From: Paraburkholderia mimosarum LMG 23256 = NBRC 106338
GTDB lineage: Bacteria > Pseudomonadota > Gammaproteobacteria > Burkholderiales > Burkholderiaceae
Assembly (NCBI RefSeq): GCF_000739815.1
Contig: NZ_BBJJ01000024.1
Coordinates: 52,409 to 116,408 of the forward strand
Direction: 5' to 3'
Length of the DNA stretch: 64,000 nucleotides
The stretch's first letter is position 1; each line of letters begins with the position of its first letter. Both the position numbers and the translations under genes were made by a program. The notes below the pieces were generated by a model. That model worked only from the letters and a program-made list of their open reading frames with translations. It searched no databases and was not told the origin of the DNA. Shown in pieces: positions 45,037 through 54,392 of this stretch.

Positions 45037-45249
45037 TTAGTGGAGCTTCTTCGGCAGCATCTGGCTGCGCAGGCGCTTGTGCAGACGCTTCACAGCAGCT
45101 GCCTTCTTGCGCTTGCGAACGGCCGTCGGCTTTTCGTAAGCTTGACGCTCACGCAGCTCGGCGATCAGGCCGTTCTTTTCGATTGCACGGCGGAAGCGGC
45201 GAATGGCCACTTCGAACGGCTCGTTTTCCTTCAGAAGAATCGTCGTCAT
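45037..45249 (-). CDS. rpsU: RpsU, 30S ribosomal protein S21
   Basis: S21 is a small basic 30S subunit protein involved in initiation. The 70-residue protein has the standard length and sequence (MTTILLKENEPFEVAIRRFR, RAIEKNGLIAELRERQAYEK, KRKKAAAVKRLHKRL). It is located near fliC, as in other Burkholderia chromosomes known to me. It is transcribed alone and followed by a strong hairpin. Confidence 0.98.
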   Translation of the reverse strand: MTTILLKENEPFEVAIRRFRRAIEKNGLIAELRERQAYEKPTAVRKRKKAAAVKRLHKRLRSQMLPKKLH

Positions 45250-45664
45250 GTATTTCCTAACTCAAATCGCTTAATACGGTTCAAAGGCGCGAGCGTCGAA
45301 ACTGCTCGCGCGCCGGCCCTCCGGTCGTTCGCCACGCTGGGGCTGAACGAGAGGCAAGGCGGCCACGGAGGCCGGAAAAGAGAAGTAGGGGGTTCACAGC
45401 GGAACGCGATCAGGTTGACCTTGCTGCAACACACCTGACCGCCGGTTTGCGGCCGCCAACAGTAACGAACACGGCAACAAAACAGGCAAAGATCTCAATT
45501 CACTCTCAATGATATCAGGAAAAAATCCGCCAAGCCATACTTTCTTGATTCTACTCAGTGACTTGCGCGGCGGGCCGCGGCCTGCGCGCCCGCCTTGTCG
45601 CCGCACTGTCGCTTAGGACACCTGGATGAATCGCGCTTTCGCGCCTGTCCGGCGAGGCCCGCCC
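45250..45664. other. Intergenic region upstream of rpsU
   Basis: This is about 415 bases between rpsU and the aldo-keto reductase gene. It is A/T-richer than the surroundings between 45440 and 45560 and must hold the rpsU promoter and leader. I see no gene, and I could not fix promoter boxes. Confidence 0.5.
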
Positions 45665-46606
45665 TCAGGCGCTCGCGTCGTTTAGCGCCTGTATGTCGGC
45701 TGGATCGAGCTTCAGCCGCACAGCCGCCGCGAGACTCTCCAGCTGGTCGAGCGAAGTCGCGCTTGCGATCGGTGCCGTGATGCTCGGGCGCGCGATCAAC
45801 CAGGCGAGCGCCACCGCCGCGAGCGAACTGCCGTGGCGCTCGGCCACGTAGTCGAGGGCCGCGAGAATGCGAATGCCGCGATGATCGAGGTACTTTTCCA
45901 CGCGCGAACCGCGCGCGCTCTTCGAAAGATCCTCCCGCGACCGGTACTTGCCCGAAAGAAAGCCGCTCGCCAGGCTGTAATAGGGCACGACCGCGAGCCT
46001 CTGGGCCATCGCGACCGGCTCGATATCGGCCTCGTAGGGTGCGCGGTCGTACAGGTTGTACTCGGGTTGGATGATCTGATACGCGGGCAACCCCGACCGC
46101 TTCGCAACCGCCAGCGCTTCTTCGATGCGCGCGCCCGTGTAATTCGACGCGCCGATCACCCGCACCTTGCCGGCCTCGATCAGGCGCTGGTACGCACCGA
46201 GCGTTTCCTCGAGCGGCACCTTCTGGTCGTCTTCGTGCGAGAAGTAGACGTCGATGTAATCGGTCTGCAGGCGGCGCAGCGAATCTTCCACGGCGGCCGC
46301 GATGTTTGCGGCGGACAGGCCGGGACGGCGCGAGTCCTTCGCGACCTTCGTTGCGATCACCACCTTGTCGCGCTTGCCGCTCTTCGCGATCCACTTGCCG
46401 ATGATCGTCTCGGATTCGCCTCCGTGGTTGCCGGGCACCCAGGCGGAGTAGACATCCGCCGTGTCGATGAAGTTCAGGCCGGCGTCGGTGAAGGCGTCGA
46501 GGATCGAGAACGAGGTGGCTTCATCGGCGGTCCAGCCGAAGACGTTGCCGCCGAACATGAGCGGGGCGACCTGCAATGACGAAGTGCCGATCCTGCGCAG
46601 TTCCAT
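45665..46606 (-). CDS. Aldo/keto reductase
   Basis: This is a predicted NADPH-dependent oxidoreductase of the AKR superfamily, 313 residues. The catalytic tetrad is visible: Asp in GLNFIDTADVYSAW, Tyr of the same segment, Lys in KVVIATKVAKD, and His in YIDVYFSHEDDQKVPLEETL. VIGASNYTGARIEEAL and YSLASGFLSGKYRS are family landmarks, and ITAPIASATSLDQLESLAAA forms the cofactor phosphate region. The substrate is unknown. It is not part of the flagellar circuit. Confidence 0.93.
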   Translation of the reverse strand: MELRRIGTSSLQVAPLMFGGNVFGWTADEATSFSILDAFTDAGLNFIDTADVYSAWVPGNHGGESETIIGKWIAKSGKRDKVVIATKVAKDSRRPGLSAANIAAAVEDSLRRLQTDYIDVYFSHEDDQKVPLEETLGAYQRLIEAGKVRVIGASNYTGARIEEALAVAKRSGLPAYQIIQPEYNLYDRAPYEADIEPVAMAQRLAVVPYYSLASGFLSGKYRSREDLSKSARGSRVEKYLDHRGIRILAALDYVAERHGSSLAAVALAWLIARPSITAPIASATSLDQLESLAAAVRLKLDPADIQALNDASA

Positions 46607-46850
46607 GGGACCTCCTGTAAAGGGCGAGCGGGAACCGTTGAGGATACGCCGCCGCGCGCCGGGATGCAGCGGGCCATACGGACCGCCGAGCGCGCCGGCC
46701 GAAGTGCACCGCTAAACCGCAAGCACGGGCTGCCGTAAACACGCTTGCAAACGGCATTACGCAGTCGCAGGTGCAAGAAAGGCGGGAAGCATTCTGCGGG
46801 GGGCGTTTTATGCACCGCGCAAATGAGGTCTCGATTGTTGGTGCGTCCCC

Positions 46851-46877
46851 TCAAGTTTTTTTTACCGACGCCGACAA
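46851..46877 (+). promoter_or_regulatory. Sigma-28 (FliA) promoter of fliC
   Basis: TCAAGTTT, 11 bases, GCCGACAA matches the FliA consensus with an exact spacer and one mismatch in each box. It ends 90 bases upstream of the flagellin ATG, leaving a leader of about 80 bases. The rest of the 360-base gap before fliC (46607-46850) shows no gene. Confidence 0.85.
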
Positions 46878-46967
46878 CCTTCACTGAGGCGGCCAGCAAT
46901 GAAAGATTGCTTCCGCCGCGGCCATAGTGGCTTGTAACGGGCTCACAGCCCGCTTAGGAGAATTTCC

Positions 46968-48164
46968 ATGCTCGGAATCAACAGCAACATCAACTCGCTC
47001 GTCGCGCAACAGAACCTGACGGGCTCGGGTAGCGCGCTGTCGCAAGCGATCACGCGTCTGTCGTCGGGTAAGCGCATCAACAGCGCAGCTGACGATGCGG
47101 CAGGCCTCGCGATCTCGAACATCATGCAGACCCAGATCAACGGTCTGAACCAGGGTGTGTCGAACTCGAACGATGGCGTTTCGCTGGTCCAGACGGCATC
47201 GAGCGGTCTGTCGTCGCTGACGAACAGCCTGCAGCGTATCCGCCAGCTCGCCACGCAAGCGGCCAACGGCTCGATGACCAGCAACGACCGCGCAGCACTG
47301 CAGCAGGAAGTCAGCCAGCAAGTTTCGGAAATCAACCGTGTCGCATCGCAAACGACGTACAACGGCATGAACGTGCTGAACGGCACGCTCGGTACCGTGT
47401 CGTTCCAGGTTGGCGCGAACGTCGGCCAGACGATCAGCCTGAACCTCACGCAAAACATGTCGGCGGCTTCGATCGGCAGCGGCGTGCCGCAAGCTGGCAA
47501 CACGCTCGGCACGTTCACGGGCCTGAGCCTGACGTCGGCTGGCGCAACGGCAGCAGCATCGGCCGCAACGATCACGTCGATCAATGTTGTCTCCGACGGT
47601 AGCGGCGGCTTCTCGTTCACGGACCAGAACAACCAGGCACTGAGCCAGACTGCAGTCGGCAATCTGTTCACCGCCACTGGCAACGCCAGCTCCGGTGGCG
47701 GCGCGTTCCAGGGCTCGGGCACGGCGGTCACGCTTACTGACGGCGGCATGTCAGCCGCAGCTGCCGCGGCCGCTGGTGCCGCCGGTTCCGCTGCTGCCGC
47801 CGCCGCTGCCGTCGCCATGGAAAACCAGATTGCCAGCTACAACAAGCCGACGACGGTTGCAAGCGTCGACATCAGCACGGCAAGCGGCGCCAGCATGGCC
47901 ATGGAGTCGATCGACAACGCGCTGACTACGCTGAACAACCTGCAAGCAACGCTTGGCGCAGCGCAAAACCGCTTCACGGCAATCGGCACGACGCAGCAAG
48001 CTCAGTCGACCGACCTGTCGACCGCACAGTCGTCGATCCAGGACGCCAACTTCGCGGCAGAAACGGCGAACCTGAGCAAGGCGCAAGTGCTGCAGCAAGC
48101 CGGTATCTCGGTGCTCGCACAAGCGAACTCGCAACCGCAGCAGATCCTGAAGCTCCTGCAGTAA
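46968..48164 (+). CDS. fliC: FliC, flagellin
   Basis: FliC is the filament subunit. The 398-residue protein has the conserved D0/D1 ends: MLGINSNINSLVAQQNLTGS, ITRLSSGKRINSAADDAAGL at the start, and LSKAQVLQQAGISVLAQANS with QPQQILKLLQ at the end. The central D2/D3 part (about 175-295) is variable and includes an Ala-dense stretch (AAAAAAGAAGSAAAAAAA-like). AGGAG lies just upstream of the ATG. It is preceded by a FliA promoter and followed by a strong terminator. Ser/Thr-rich central loops are the likely glycan sites for the downstream transferase. Confidence 0.98.
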   Translation: MLGINSNINSLVAQQNLTGSGSALSQAITRLSSGKRINSAADDAAGLAISNIMQTQINGLNQGVSNSNDGVSLVQTASSGLSSLTNSLQRIRQLATQAANGSMTSNDRAALQQEVSQQVSEINRVASQTTYNGMNVLNGTLGTVSFQVGANVGQTISLNLTQNMSAASIGSGVPQAGNTLGTFTGLSLTSAGATAAASAATITSINVVSDGSGGFSFTDQNNQALSQTAVGNLFTATGNASSGGGAFQGSGTAVTLTDGGMSAAAAAAAGAAGSAAAAAAAVAMENQIASYNKPTTVASVDISTASGASMAMESIDNALTTLNNLQATLGAAQNRFTAIGTTQQAQSTDLSTAQSSIQDANFAAETANLSKAQVLQQAGISVLAQANSQPQQILKLLQ

Positions 48165-48224
48165 CAAGCTTCAGTAGCCAAGGCGTTGCGTGCCCGGCCG
48201 CCATACCCGGCGCACGCAATGCAA

Positions 48225-48258
48225 GCCAATCGGGAGGAGCGCCTCCCGATTGGCGTTT
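48225..48258 (+). terminator. Intrinsic terminator after fliC
   Basis: GCCAATCGGGAGG, a 4-base loop, then CCTCCCGATTGGC form a perfect 13-bp stem followed by GTTTTC. It lies 60 bases after the flagellin stop and would make the abundant fliC message monocistronic. Confidence 0.92.
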
Positions 48259-48308
48259 TCCAGACCTGAACCGATTCACACTGCAACGCCGACGCACGGA
48301 GCCCCTTC

Positions 48309-49886
48309 ATGTCCACCGTAACCAGTTCGACAGCCAGCACGATCGCGAGTACCGTCGCAGCCCAAACCGCCGCGAGCAACGCCGCTCTGCAGCAAGCTGC
48401 CCAGTCGATCGTCAGCGGCTCGACGGGCAACTCGTCGATGGATGTGACCTCCCTCGTCACGGCGCTCGTCAACGCCAAGATCGCCGGCCAGGCCGCCACG
48501 ATCAGCGCTCAGCAGACCCAGGACAACACGGAAATTTCCGCGTACGGCGCGCTCTCCGCCGCACTTTCCGCGCTTCAGGCAGGCCTCGCGCCGCTCTCCA
48601 ACGGCACGACCCTCAACGCCTACACGGCGACGACCAGCGGCACCGGCATCACGGCCACCGCAGGCAGCGGCGCAGCGGCAGGGTCGTATTCCCTTGACGT
48701 GAAGCAGATAGCGCAAGCCCAGGTGCTGACCTCGACGGGCTTCACCGCAACCCAGGCGCTCGCTTCGGGCTCCTCAACGATGACGCTGACCGTCAACGGC
48801 GCGAGCACCACCATCTCGCTCAACAGCACGAATAGCACCGTTGCTGGCATCGCATCGGCGATCAATTCGGCCACCAACAATCCCGGTGTGACCGCAACGG
48901 TCGTCAATGGCGCCGATGGTGCGCACCTCGTGCTGCACTCGACCTCGACCGGTTCGGCGAACGGCATCAGCATCGCGATCAGCGACTCGAATGCCGGCGA
49001 CGCGTTGAACAGCCTGGCCGTGACGACGACGGCGGGCACGGCGATCACGAGCGCGAGCGCGACGTCCGCCAACCTCGCCGCGAACCAGTCGACGATCTCC
49101 AGCACGACCACGTGGACACAGTCCACGGCCGCTCAGGACGCCTATTTCACGATCGACGGCACGGGCGCCACCAGCTCGAACAACACCGTGACCTCCGCCT
49201 TGTCGGGTGTCACGCTGAACCTCACGGCAGCGGCCGTCGATACGTCGACCACGGGCAGCGGCGCACAAACGCTCACGGTCGCGCAGAACACGAGCGCCGA
49301 ATCGTCGGCCATCAACAATTTCGTCACGCTGTACAACACGCTGGTGACGACGATGGCCGCGCTCACCTCGTTCAGCTCGACTTCGAAGTCGCAGGGCGTG
49401 CTGCTCGGCGACTCCACGCTGAACCTGATCCAGAATCAGCTCGCCACGATCGTGGCAACGGGCGTGAAGAGCGGCAACACCACGACGAGCCTCGCGGCGA
49501 TCGGCATCACGCTGAATTCGGACGGCTCGCTCGCGGTCGATAACACCACGCTGAGCACCGCACTGCAGAATAATCAGTCGACCGTAGCCGCACTGTTCAA
49601 TTCGACCAACGGCGTTGCCGCGCAGTTGAACACGAACATTACGAGCTACACGTCCAGCACGGGCGTCATCACGACGCGTACCAACGCGATCAACACCGAT
49701 CTGACGAACCTCTCGACACAGAAGTCGAATCTCGCCAACTATCAGACGCAGCTCACCAGCATGTACACCGCGCAGTTCACCGCGCTCAACACACTGATGG
49801 CGACGATGAACAACAACCAGCAGTACCTCACGCAGCTCTTCGGTGGCTCGAATAGCGCCGGCGCGCTGGCGACCAACAAGAGCTAA
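48309..49886 (+). CDS. fliD: FliD, filament cap protein
   Basis: FliD caps the filament and directs flagellin insertion. The 525-residue protein has an N-terminal FliD domain (SMDVTSLVTALVNAKIAGQA, DNTEISAYGALSAALSALQA) and a C-terminal domain (INNFVTLYNTLVTTMAALTS, QGVLLGDSTLNLIQNQL, SMYTAQFTALNTLMATMNNN). The middle is Ser/Thr/Ala-rich. GGAG lies upstream of the ATG. fliT follows after 23 bases. Confidence 0.96.
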   Translation: MSTVTSSTASTIASTVAAQTAASNAALQQAAQSIVSGSTGNSSMDVTSLVTALVNAKIAGQAATISAQQTQDNTEISAYGALSAALSALQAGLAPLSNGTTLNAYTATTSGTGITATAGSGAAAGSYSLDVKQIAQAQVLTSTGFTATQALASGSSTMTLTVNGASTTISLNSTNSTVAGIASAINSATNNPGVTATVVNGADGAHLVLHSTSTGSANGISIAISDSNAGDALNSLAVTTTAGTAITSASATSANLAANQSTISSTTTWTQSTAAQDAYFTIDGTGATSSNNTVTSALSGVTLNLTAAAVDTSTTGSGAQTLTVAQNTSAESSAINNFVTLYNTLVTTMAALTSFSSTSKSQGVLLGDSTLNLIQNQLATIVATGVKSGNTTTSLAAIGITLNSDGSLAVDNTTLSTALQNNQSTVAALFNSTNGVAAQLNTNITSYTSSTGVITTRTNAINTDLTNLSTQKSNLANYQTQLTSMYTAQFTALNTLMATMNNNQQYLTQLFGGSNSAGALATNKS

Positions 49887-49909
49887 GCGCATCCGGCAGG
49901 AGAAACGAC

Positions 49910-50209
49910 ATGGACATCCCCGCGCCCATCGATCGCATCTGGCAGATCACGAAAGACATCGAGCAGGCTGCGGCCGTCGGCGATTGGGAAAGGGCCGCCG
50001 AGCTTGCGAGCGAGCGCTCGCCTCTTCTCATGTCGCTGCCCGCGAAACAAACCGACGCGGCGCTCGACGTCCTCAGGCAGGTGCACGCGATCGACATGCG
50101 CATCGCTGCGGAGGCAGAGTCGGCGCAATCCGCGTTGAGCGCCGAATACCGAATGGCCATCCAGGCGACTCGCAACATCAACCTGTATCAACGCGTTGCG
50201 CAGTTCTGA
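49910..50209 (+). CDS. fliT: FliT, FliD export chaperone
   Basis: FliT is a small cytoplasmic chaperone for FliD and, in enterics, an anti-FlhDC factor. The 99-residue helical protein has an N-terminal IDRIWQITKDIEQAAAVGDW and ERAAELASERSPLLMSLP, typical of FliT-like proteins. The assignment leans on its position right after fliD and its size, since the family diverges fast. Confidence 0.88.
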   Translation: MDIPAPIDRIWQITKDIEQAAAVGDWERAAELASERSPLLMSLPAKQTDAALDVLRQVHAIDMRIAAEAESAQSALSAEYRMAIQATRNINLYQRVAQF

Positions 50210-50277
50210 AGCCCGAACTTCGCAGACGCGCAGCAATAACACTTATTGCGCCCTTTAGGGTGCATCCGTGTACCTCC

Positions 50278-50302
50278 GCCCGCCTCGTGCGGGCTTTGTT
50301 TT
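50278..50302 (+). terminator. Intrinsic terminator after fliT
   Basis: GCCCGC, a 5-base loop, then GCGGGC followed by TTTGTTTT. It lies about 70 bases after fliT and separates fliD-fliT from the glycosyltransferase gene, which therefore needs its own promoter. Confidence 0.8.
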
Positions 50303-50479
50303 GCGCGCTCGCTACGCCCGCGTCTTGCAGCAACGGCCGACGATCCGACCACATCTCCGCGCGTCCCTCGCATCTCCGAATTGGCGGGCGTTTTGACGTC
50401 AACTCGGTGATTCGCCCCGGCCAAGCGCGCTCGATAATTACCCTACTTCCGTTACCTGCGGCGCAAGCACGCCTTCGTC

Positions 50480-53400
50480 ATGACCGCTTTCCCAACTCCG
50501 ATCGAAACCACCGCGCTCGCCCCCCAATCGCAAATGGGGAATGATATCCAGCTCGTCATGGAAGCCGGCATCGAACACCATCGCAAGCAGGAATACGACG
50601 AAGCTGAAGCGCTCTACGCCATTGTGCTGAAAGCGGATCGCGATCACGTCGACGCCAACTACCATGTCGGCGTGCTCTATATGCAAACGAACCGGCCAGC
50701 CGAGGCCGTGCCGCATTTCGAAGCTGTACTTGGCCATACGCCGAACTTCGCGCAACTCTGGGTCTACTACTTCAACGCCCTCACAGCAAGCAAGCAGTTC
50801 GAAGCCGCGCGGATGTCCCTCGACGTGGCGGGTCAATGCGGCGTTCCCGCGGACGCCATCGATACTCTGAAGGCTCGTCTACCGCAGCCTGACGCCGCGC
50901 CGGCGCCCACGCCCGAACCTTCGTACGTTGCCGAGGCGGACGCCGAGGCAATCGAAGCTACGCCCAAGCAGGAGGCGTCGGACACCCCTGCGGCGAAAAT
51001 CGATCCGCGCCGTGCAAGCTCGACGGAGTTGCGCAAGTTTGCGGATCTCTTCAACAGTAGAAAGACCGAGGCTGCGCTGACGCTTGCCCGTCGCTTGACG
51101 GAGCAAAACCCGTCTCATGGCGAATGCTGGATTATGCTCACGCACGCCCTGCAGCGTGCAGGCAAGTACGCAGAATCCGTGGCGTCGGCTGAGCGTGCGA
51201 CCAACCTGCTGCCCGAAAGTCTCCCCGCCCAGATAATGCTGGCCGACGCGCTGCATATTACGCGCCAGCACCAGAGAGCCGTAGCACACTGCCGCCAGGC
51301 TCTCGAAAAGCACCCCGGAAGCGCAGCACTGCACCGCACATTGGGTGCCTCCCTGCAGGCAACCGGTCGAGCCGGCGAGGGCATAGCCCAGATGCGCCGC
51401 GCGGTGGAACTGGCACCGGATAACGCAATCGAACTGGACGCGCTCGCTAACGCGCTGAACGACGATGGCCAGTACGATGAAGCGGAACGTGCCTTCCGCA
51501 AGGCGCTCGAACTCGCACCAATGCAGGCGGCAACGCATAGCAACTTGTTGTTCTGCCTGATGCATAAGACCGATCTCGATGCAACAAGCGCGTTCGCAGA
51601 ATTCAGCGAGTTCGGGAAGCGCCAGGAAGCTCCCCTGCGTGCGCAGCGGTTGGAGCACACGAATGATCGTGATCCGTCGCGGCGCCTGCGGATCGGCTTC
51701 GTTTCGGGCGATCTGATCAATCACCCAGTCGCCTACTTCTTCCAGTCGATCGTGGAGCATCTGGCCAGTGACACAAGCCTGTCACTGCACGTCTATTCGA
51801 ACTACGTGGTCACTGACGCTTTCACGACGACGATCCGGGAGCACGCGCAAGAGTGGCACGAAGTCTTCGGCATGACCGACGCCGCGGTTGCACAGCAAAT
51901 CCGCGACGACGGCATCGATATACTGATCGATCTGTCCGGCCATACCGGGCGCAACCGCCTCGTGACCTTCGCGCACAAGCCCGCGCCCGTCCAGGTGAGC
52001 TGGATCGGCAATCCAGCCACGACCGGCCTGACGTCCATTGACTATTACATGTCGGACCGGTTCGTCACACCGCTCGAGCAGTTCGCCAGTTGCTTCTCGG
52101 AAAAGCTGGTGTTTCTGCCGGCTCTTGCGCCATTCAAGCCGTACGCGCAAGCGCCGGAAGTGAACGAGTTACCCGCCTTGAAAAACGGCTTCTTGACGTT
52201 CGGCAGCTTCAGTCGTCTGGTCAAGATCGGGGCGGAAGTGGTGGCTCTCTGGGCACGCGTGCTGCGCGAGATACCGAATTCGCGGATGCTCATTGGCGCG
52301 ATCACATCGATCGAACAAATGAACAGACTGGCCAAACTGTTTGCAAGCGAAGGCATCGACGTGAGCCGCATCAGTTTTATGCAGCGCAAGAATACCGAGG
52401 GGTACCTGCAACAGCACCAGCAGGTCGATGTGTGCCTTGACGCGTTCCCATTCGCCGGTTCGACCACGACCATGCACGCCCTGTGGATGGGCGTTCCCAC
52501 CGTGACCCTGCCCGGCGTTTCGATGGCTAGCCGCGGCAGCACGGGGTGGCTCTCGCACCTCGGCCTTGACGAGGCGTTCGTCGCGCGCGACAAGGATGAC
52601 TTCGTTAGCAAGTGCGTCGCGCTGGCCAACGACCTCGACGCACTCGCCATGGTACGCCGCGAGTTGCGCCAACATTGCAGGCAGTCGCCCCTCATCAGCG
52701 CAAGCACGATTGCGAACGCCGTATCGCGTGCGCTGCGTACCATGTGGCAGCGCTGGTGTAACGGGCTTGCGCCTGAGCATTTCGAGGTCCCCGCGCAGCC
52801 GCATGAAGCATCGGTGAGCCCACTTCCGGGCCCGGCGCACGAGCCACAAACAGGGATCGCGCCAACAGCCGGATCGATCACGTCGATCGACGCGGTAACT
52901 GACATCCCCGTCGCGACGAAACCCATCCGTATTGTCTGCGGTACCCGTTGCACCCGTGAGCAGTTCTCGAATGAAACGGCGCTTGGCCGCTCGCTGAAGC
53001 TCTATGCGCACCTGCCCAATGTCGAACTTCAACTATTCGACAACAATACGCGCGGACTGTCCAGCATTTACAACACGGCGATCGAAGAGGCAAAACAGCG
53101 TCCGGCCATACTGGTATTCGTTCACGACGACGTCTGGCTCAACGACTTTTTCTGGACCGAGCGCATCCGCGAATCACTCGCCCACTTCGAGGTGGTGGGT
53201 CTGGCCGGCAACCTTCGTCGTGTGCCGCGCCAGCCAGCATGGGCCTTCTCCACGCCAGATCTTCAGTGGGACGAACCCAAATATCTGAGTGGAACTGTCG
53301 GCCATGGCAAGGGATTCCCGTGCAACATCGCCTCGACCTTCGGGCCTTCTGGACAGGAATGCAAGCTCCTCGACGGCCTTCTGCTGATTGCGGATAGCGA

Positions 53401-53602
53401 TATGCTCGTGCAGAGTGGCCTGCGTTTCGACGAGCAGTTCAAGTTCCACTTTTACGACATGGACTTCTGCCGTCAGGCAGAACTGAAGGGGCTGCGCATG
53501 GGTACGTGGCCGCTGAGCGTGGTTCACGAAAGCGGCGGCGCTTTCGGTTCGCCCGGCTGGCGGGAAGGCTACGCGTCCTATTTGGGCAAATATGGGGAAT
53601 GA
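50480..53602 (+). CDS. TPR / GT41 (OGT/SPINDLY-type) / GT2-like multidomain glycosyltransferase, probable flagellin glycosyltransferase
   Basis: This 1040-residue protein has three parts. Residues about 25-370 are TPR repeats, interrupted by an acidic Pro/Ala linker near 135-185. Residues about 395-770 match the GT41 catalytic region: RRLRIGFVSGDLINHPVAYF, APVQVSWIGNPATTGL, FLTFGSFSRLVKIG and CLDAFPFAGSTTTMHALWMG. Residues about 815-1040 form a second GT-A-like domain (IRIVCGTRCTREQFSNETAL, FVHDDVWLND, FHFYDMDFCRQAELKGLRMG, VVHESGGAFGS). From published work on Burkholderia cenocepacia, a transferase of this kind beside fliD glycosylates flagellin; here that is an inference from position and architecture. 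It is probably cytoplasmic. Confidence 0.88.
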   Translation: MTAFPTPIETTALAPQSQMGNDIQLVMEAGIEHHRKQEYDEAEALYAIVLKADRDHVDANYHVGVLYMQTNRPAEAVPHFEAVLGHTPNFAQLWVYYFNALTASKQFEAARMSLDVAGQCGVPADAIDTLKARLPQPDAAPAPTPEPSYVAEADAEAIEATPKQEASDTPAAKIDPRRASSTELRKFADLFNSRKTEAALTLARRLTEQNPSHGECWIMLTHALQRAGKYAESVASAERATNLLPESLPAQIMLADALHITRQHQRAVAHCRQALEKHPGSAALHRTLGASLQATGRAGEGIAQMRRAVELAPDNAIELDALANALNDDGQYDEAERAFRKALELAPMQAATHSNLLFCLMHKTDLDATSAFAEFSEFGKRQEAPLRAQRLEHTNDRDPSRRLRIGFVSGDLINHPVAYFFQSIVEHLASDTSLSLHVYSNYVVTDAFTTTIREHAQEWHEVFGMTDAAVAQQIRDDGIDILIDLSGHTGRNRLVTFAHKPAPVQVSWIGNPATTGLTSIDYYMSDRFVTPLEQFASCFSEKLVFLPALAPFKPYAQAPEVNELPALKNGFLTFGSFSRLVKIGAEVVALWARVLREIPNSRMLIGAITSIEQMNRLAKLFASEGIDVSRISFMQRKNTEGYLQQHQQVDVCLDAFPFAGSTTTMHALWMGVPTVTLPGVSMASRGSTGWLSHLGLDEAFVARDKDDFVSKCVALANDLDALAMVRRELRQHCRQSPLISASTIANAVSRALRTMWQRWCNGLAPEHFEVPAQPHEASVSPLPGPAHEPQTGIAPTAGSITSIDAVTDIPVATKPIRIVCGTRCTREQFSNETALGRSLKLYAHLPNVELQLFDNNTRGLSSIYNTAIEEAKQRPAILVFVHDDVWLNDFFWTERIRESLAHFEVVGLAGNLRRVPRQPAWAFSTPDLQWDEPKYLSGTVGHGKGFPCNIASTFGPSGQECKLLDGLLLIADSDMLVQSGLRFDEQFKFHFYDMDFCRQAELKGLRMGTWPLSVVHESGGAFGSPGWREGYASYLGKYGE

Positions 53603-53684
53603 GGCGTGGCGGGTGCAATTGTCGAAATATCGCCCTGATCGAACACCTTCACAGCCAGCGTAGCAATATCCTTCGGAGCCTAAA

Positions 53685-54362
53685 TTGGATCAAACTCCTG
53701 TCCATCAGAATCACAACCCGGACTTACTTGACCTCATGCCGCCAAATGCCCGGCGCGTGCTGGAAGTGGGCTGCAGTTCCGGCGCACTCGCGCGCGAATA
53801 CAAAAAAGCGAACCCAAGCGTGCACTACACCGGGATCGAAATTGTCCCGGCTTATGCTGAGATGGCGCGCGAATTCTGCGACCGTGTAGTCGATGTGGAC
53901 ATCGAGAGGGTAGCCGTCGAGCAATTTCGTTCGGACTTTCATGCTGATTGCTGGGTCTTCGGAGACGTGCTCGAACATCTTCACGATCCCTGGGCATTAC
54001 TGAAGAAAATCCGCGGAACGATGGATCGCGGGGGGTGCGTCGTTGCGTGCATTCCCAATGCGCAGCACTGGAGCGTGCAGGCTCGTTTGAGCTTTGGCGA
54101 TTTCCGGTATCAGGATTCCGGCTTGTTCGACCGGACACATATCCGTTGGTTCACGCGCGTCACGATGCTGGAAATGTTTCGAGACGCGGGGTTTATCGTC
54201 GATGCCGGCAAGGCCCGGATCTTCCATGAACCGCAACGCGAGGCCTTTTTACCCGCCATTCGTGCTATGGCGAGCGCAGCGGGTGCGGATGCAAACGCTG
54301 CTGTCGAGGACGCGAAAGCGCTCCAGTACGTGTTCAGGGCGATTGTACCTTCGCAGTCTTAA
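53685..54362 (+). CDS. Class I SAM-dependent methyltransferase
   Basis: This is a predicted small-molecule or sugar methyltransferase of 225 residues. The TTG at 53685 has GGAG six bases upstream. Motif I is RRVLEVGCSSGALAREYKKA, then YTGIEIVPAYAEMAREFCD, and the acidic DVLEHLHDPWALLKKIR loop of the Methyltransf_11/23 group. RYQDSGLFDRTHIRWFT resembles enzymes in polysaccharide clusters. It lies 82 bases after the large glycosyltransferase gene on the same strand, so it may modify the flagellin glycan. Confidence 0.85.
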   Translation: MDQTPVHQNHNPDLLDLMPPNARRVLEVGCSSGALAREYKKANPSVHYTGIEIVPAYAEMAREFCDRVVDVDIERVAVEQFRSDFHADCWVFGDVLEHLHDPWALLKKIRGTMDRGGCVVACIPNAQHWSVQARLSFGDFRYQDSGLFDRTHIRWFTRVTMLEMFRDAGFIVDAGKARIFHEPQREAFLPAIRAMASAAGADANAAVEDAKALQYVFRAIVPSQS

Positions 54363-54392
54363 ATATTCCCATTCGATGCACCGATCAAGGCC

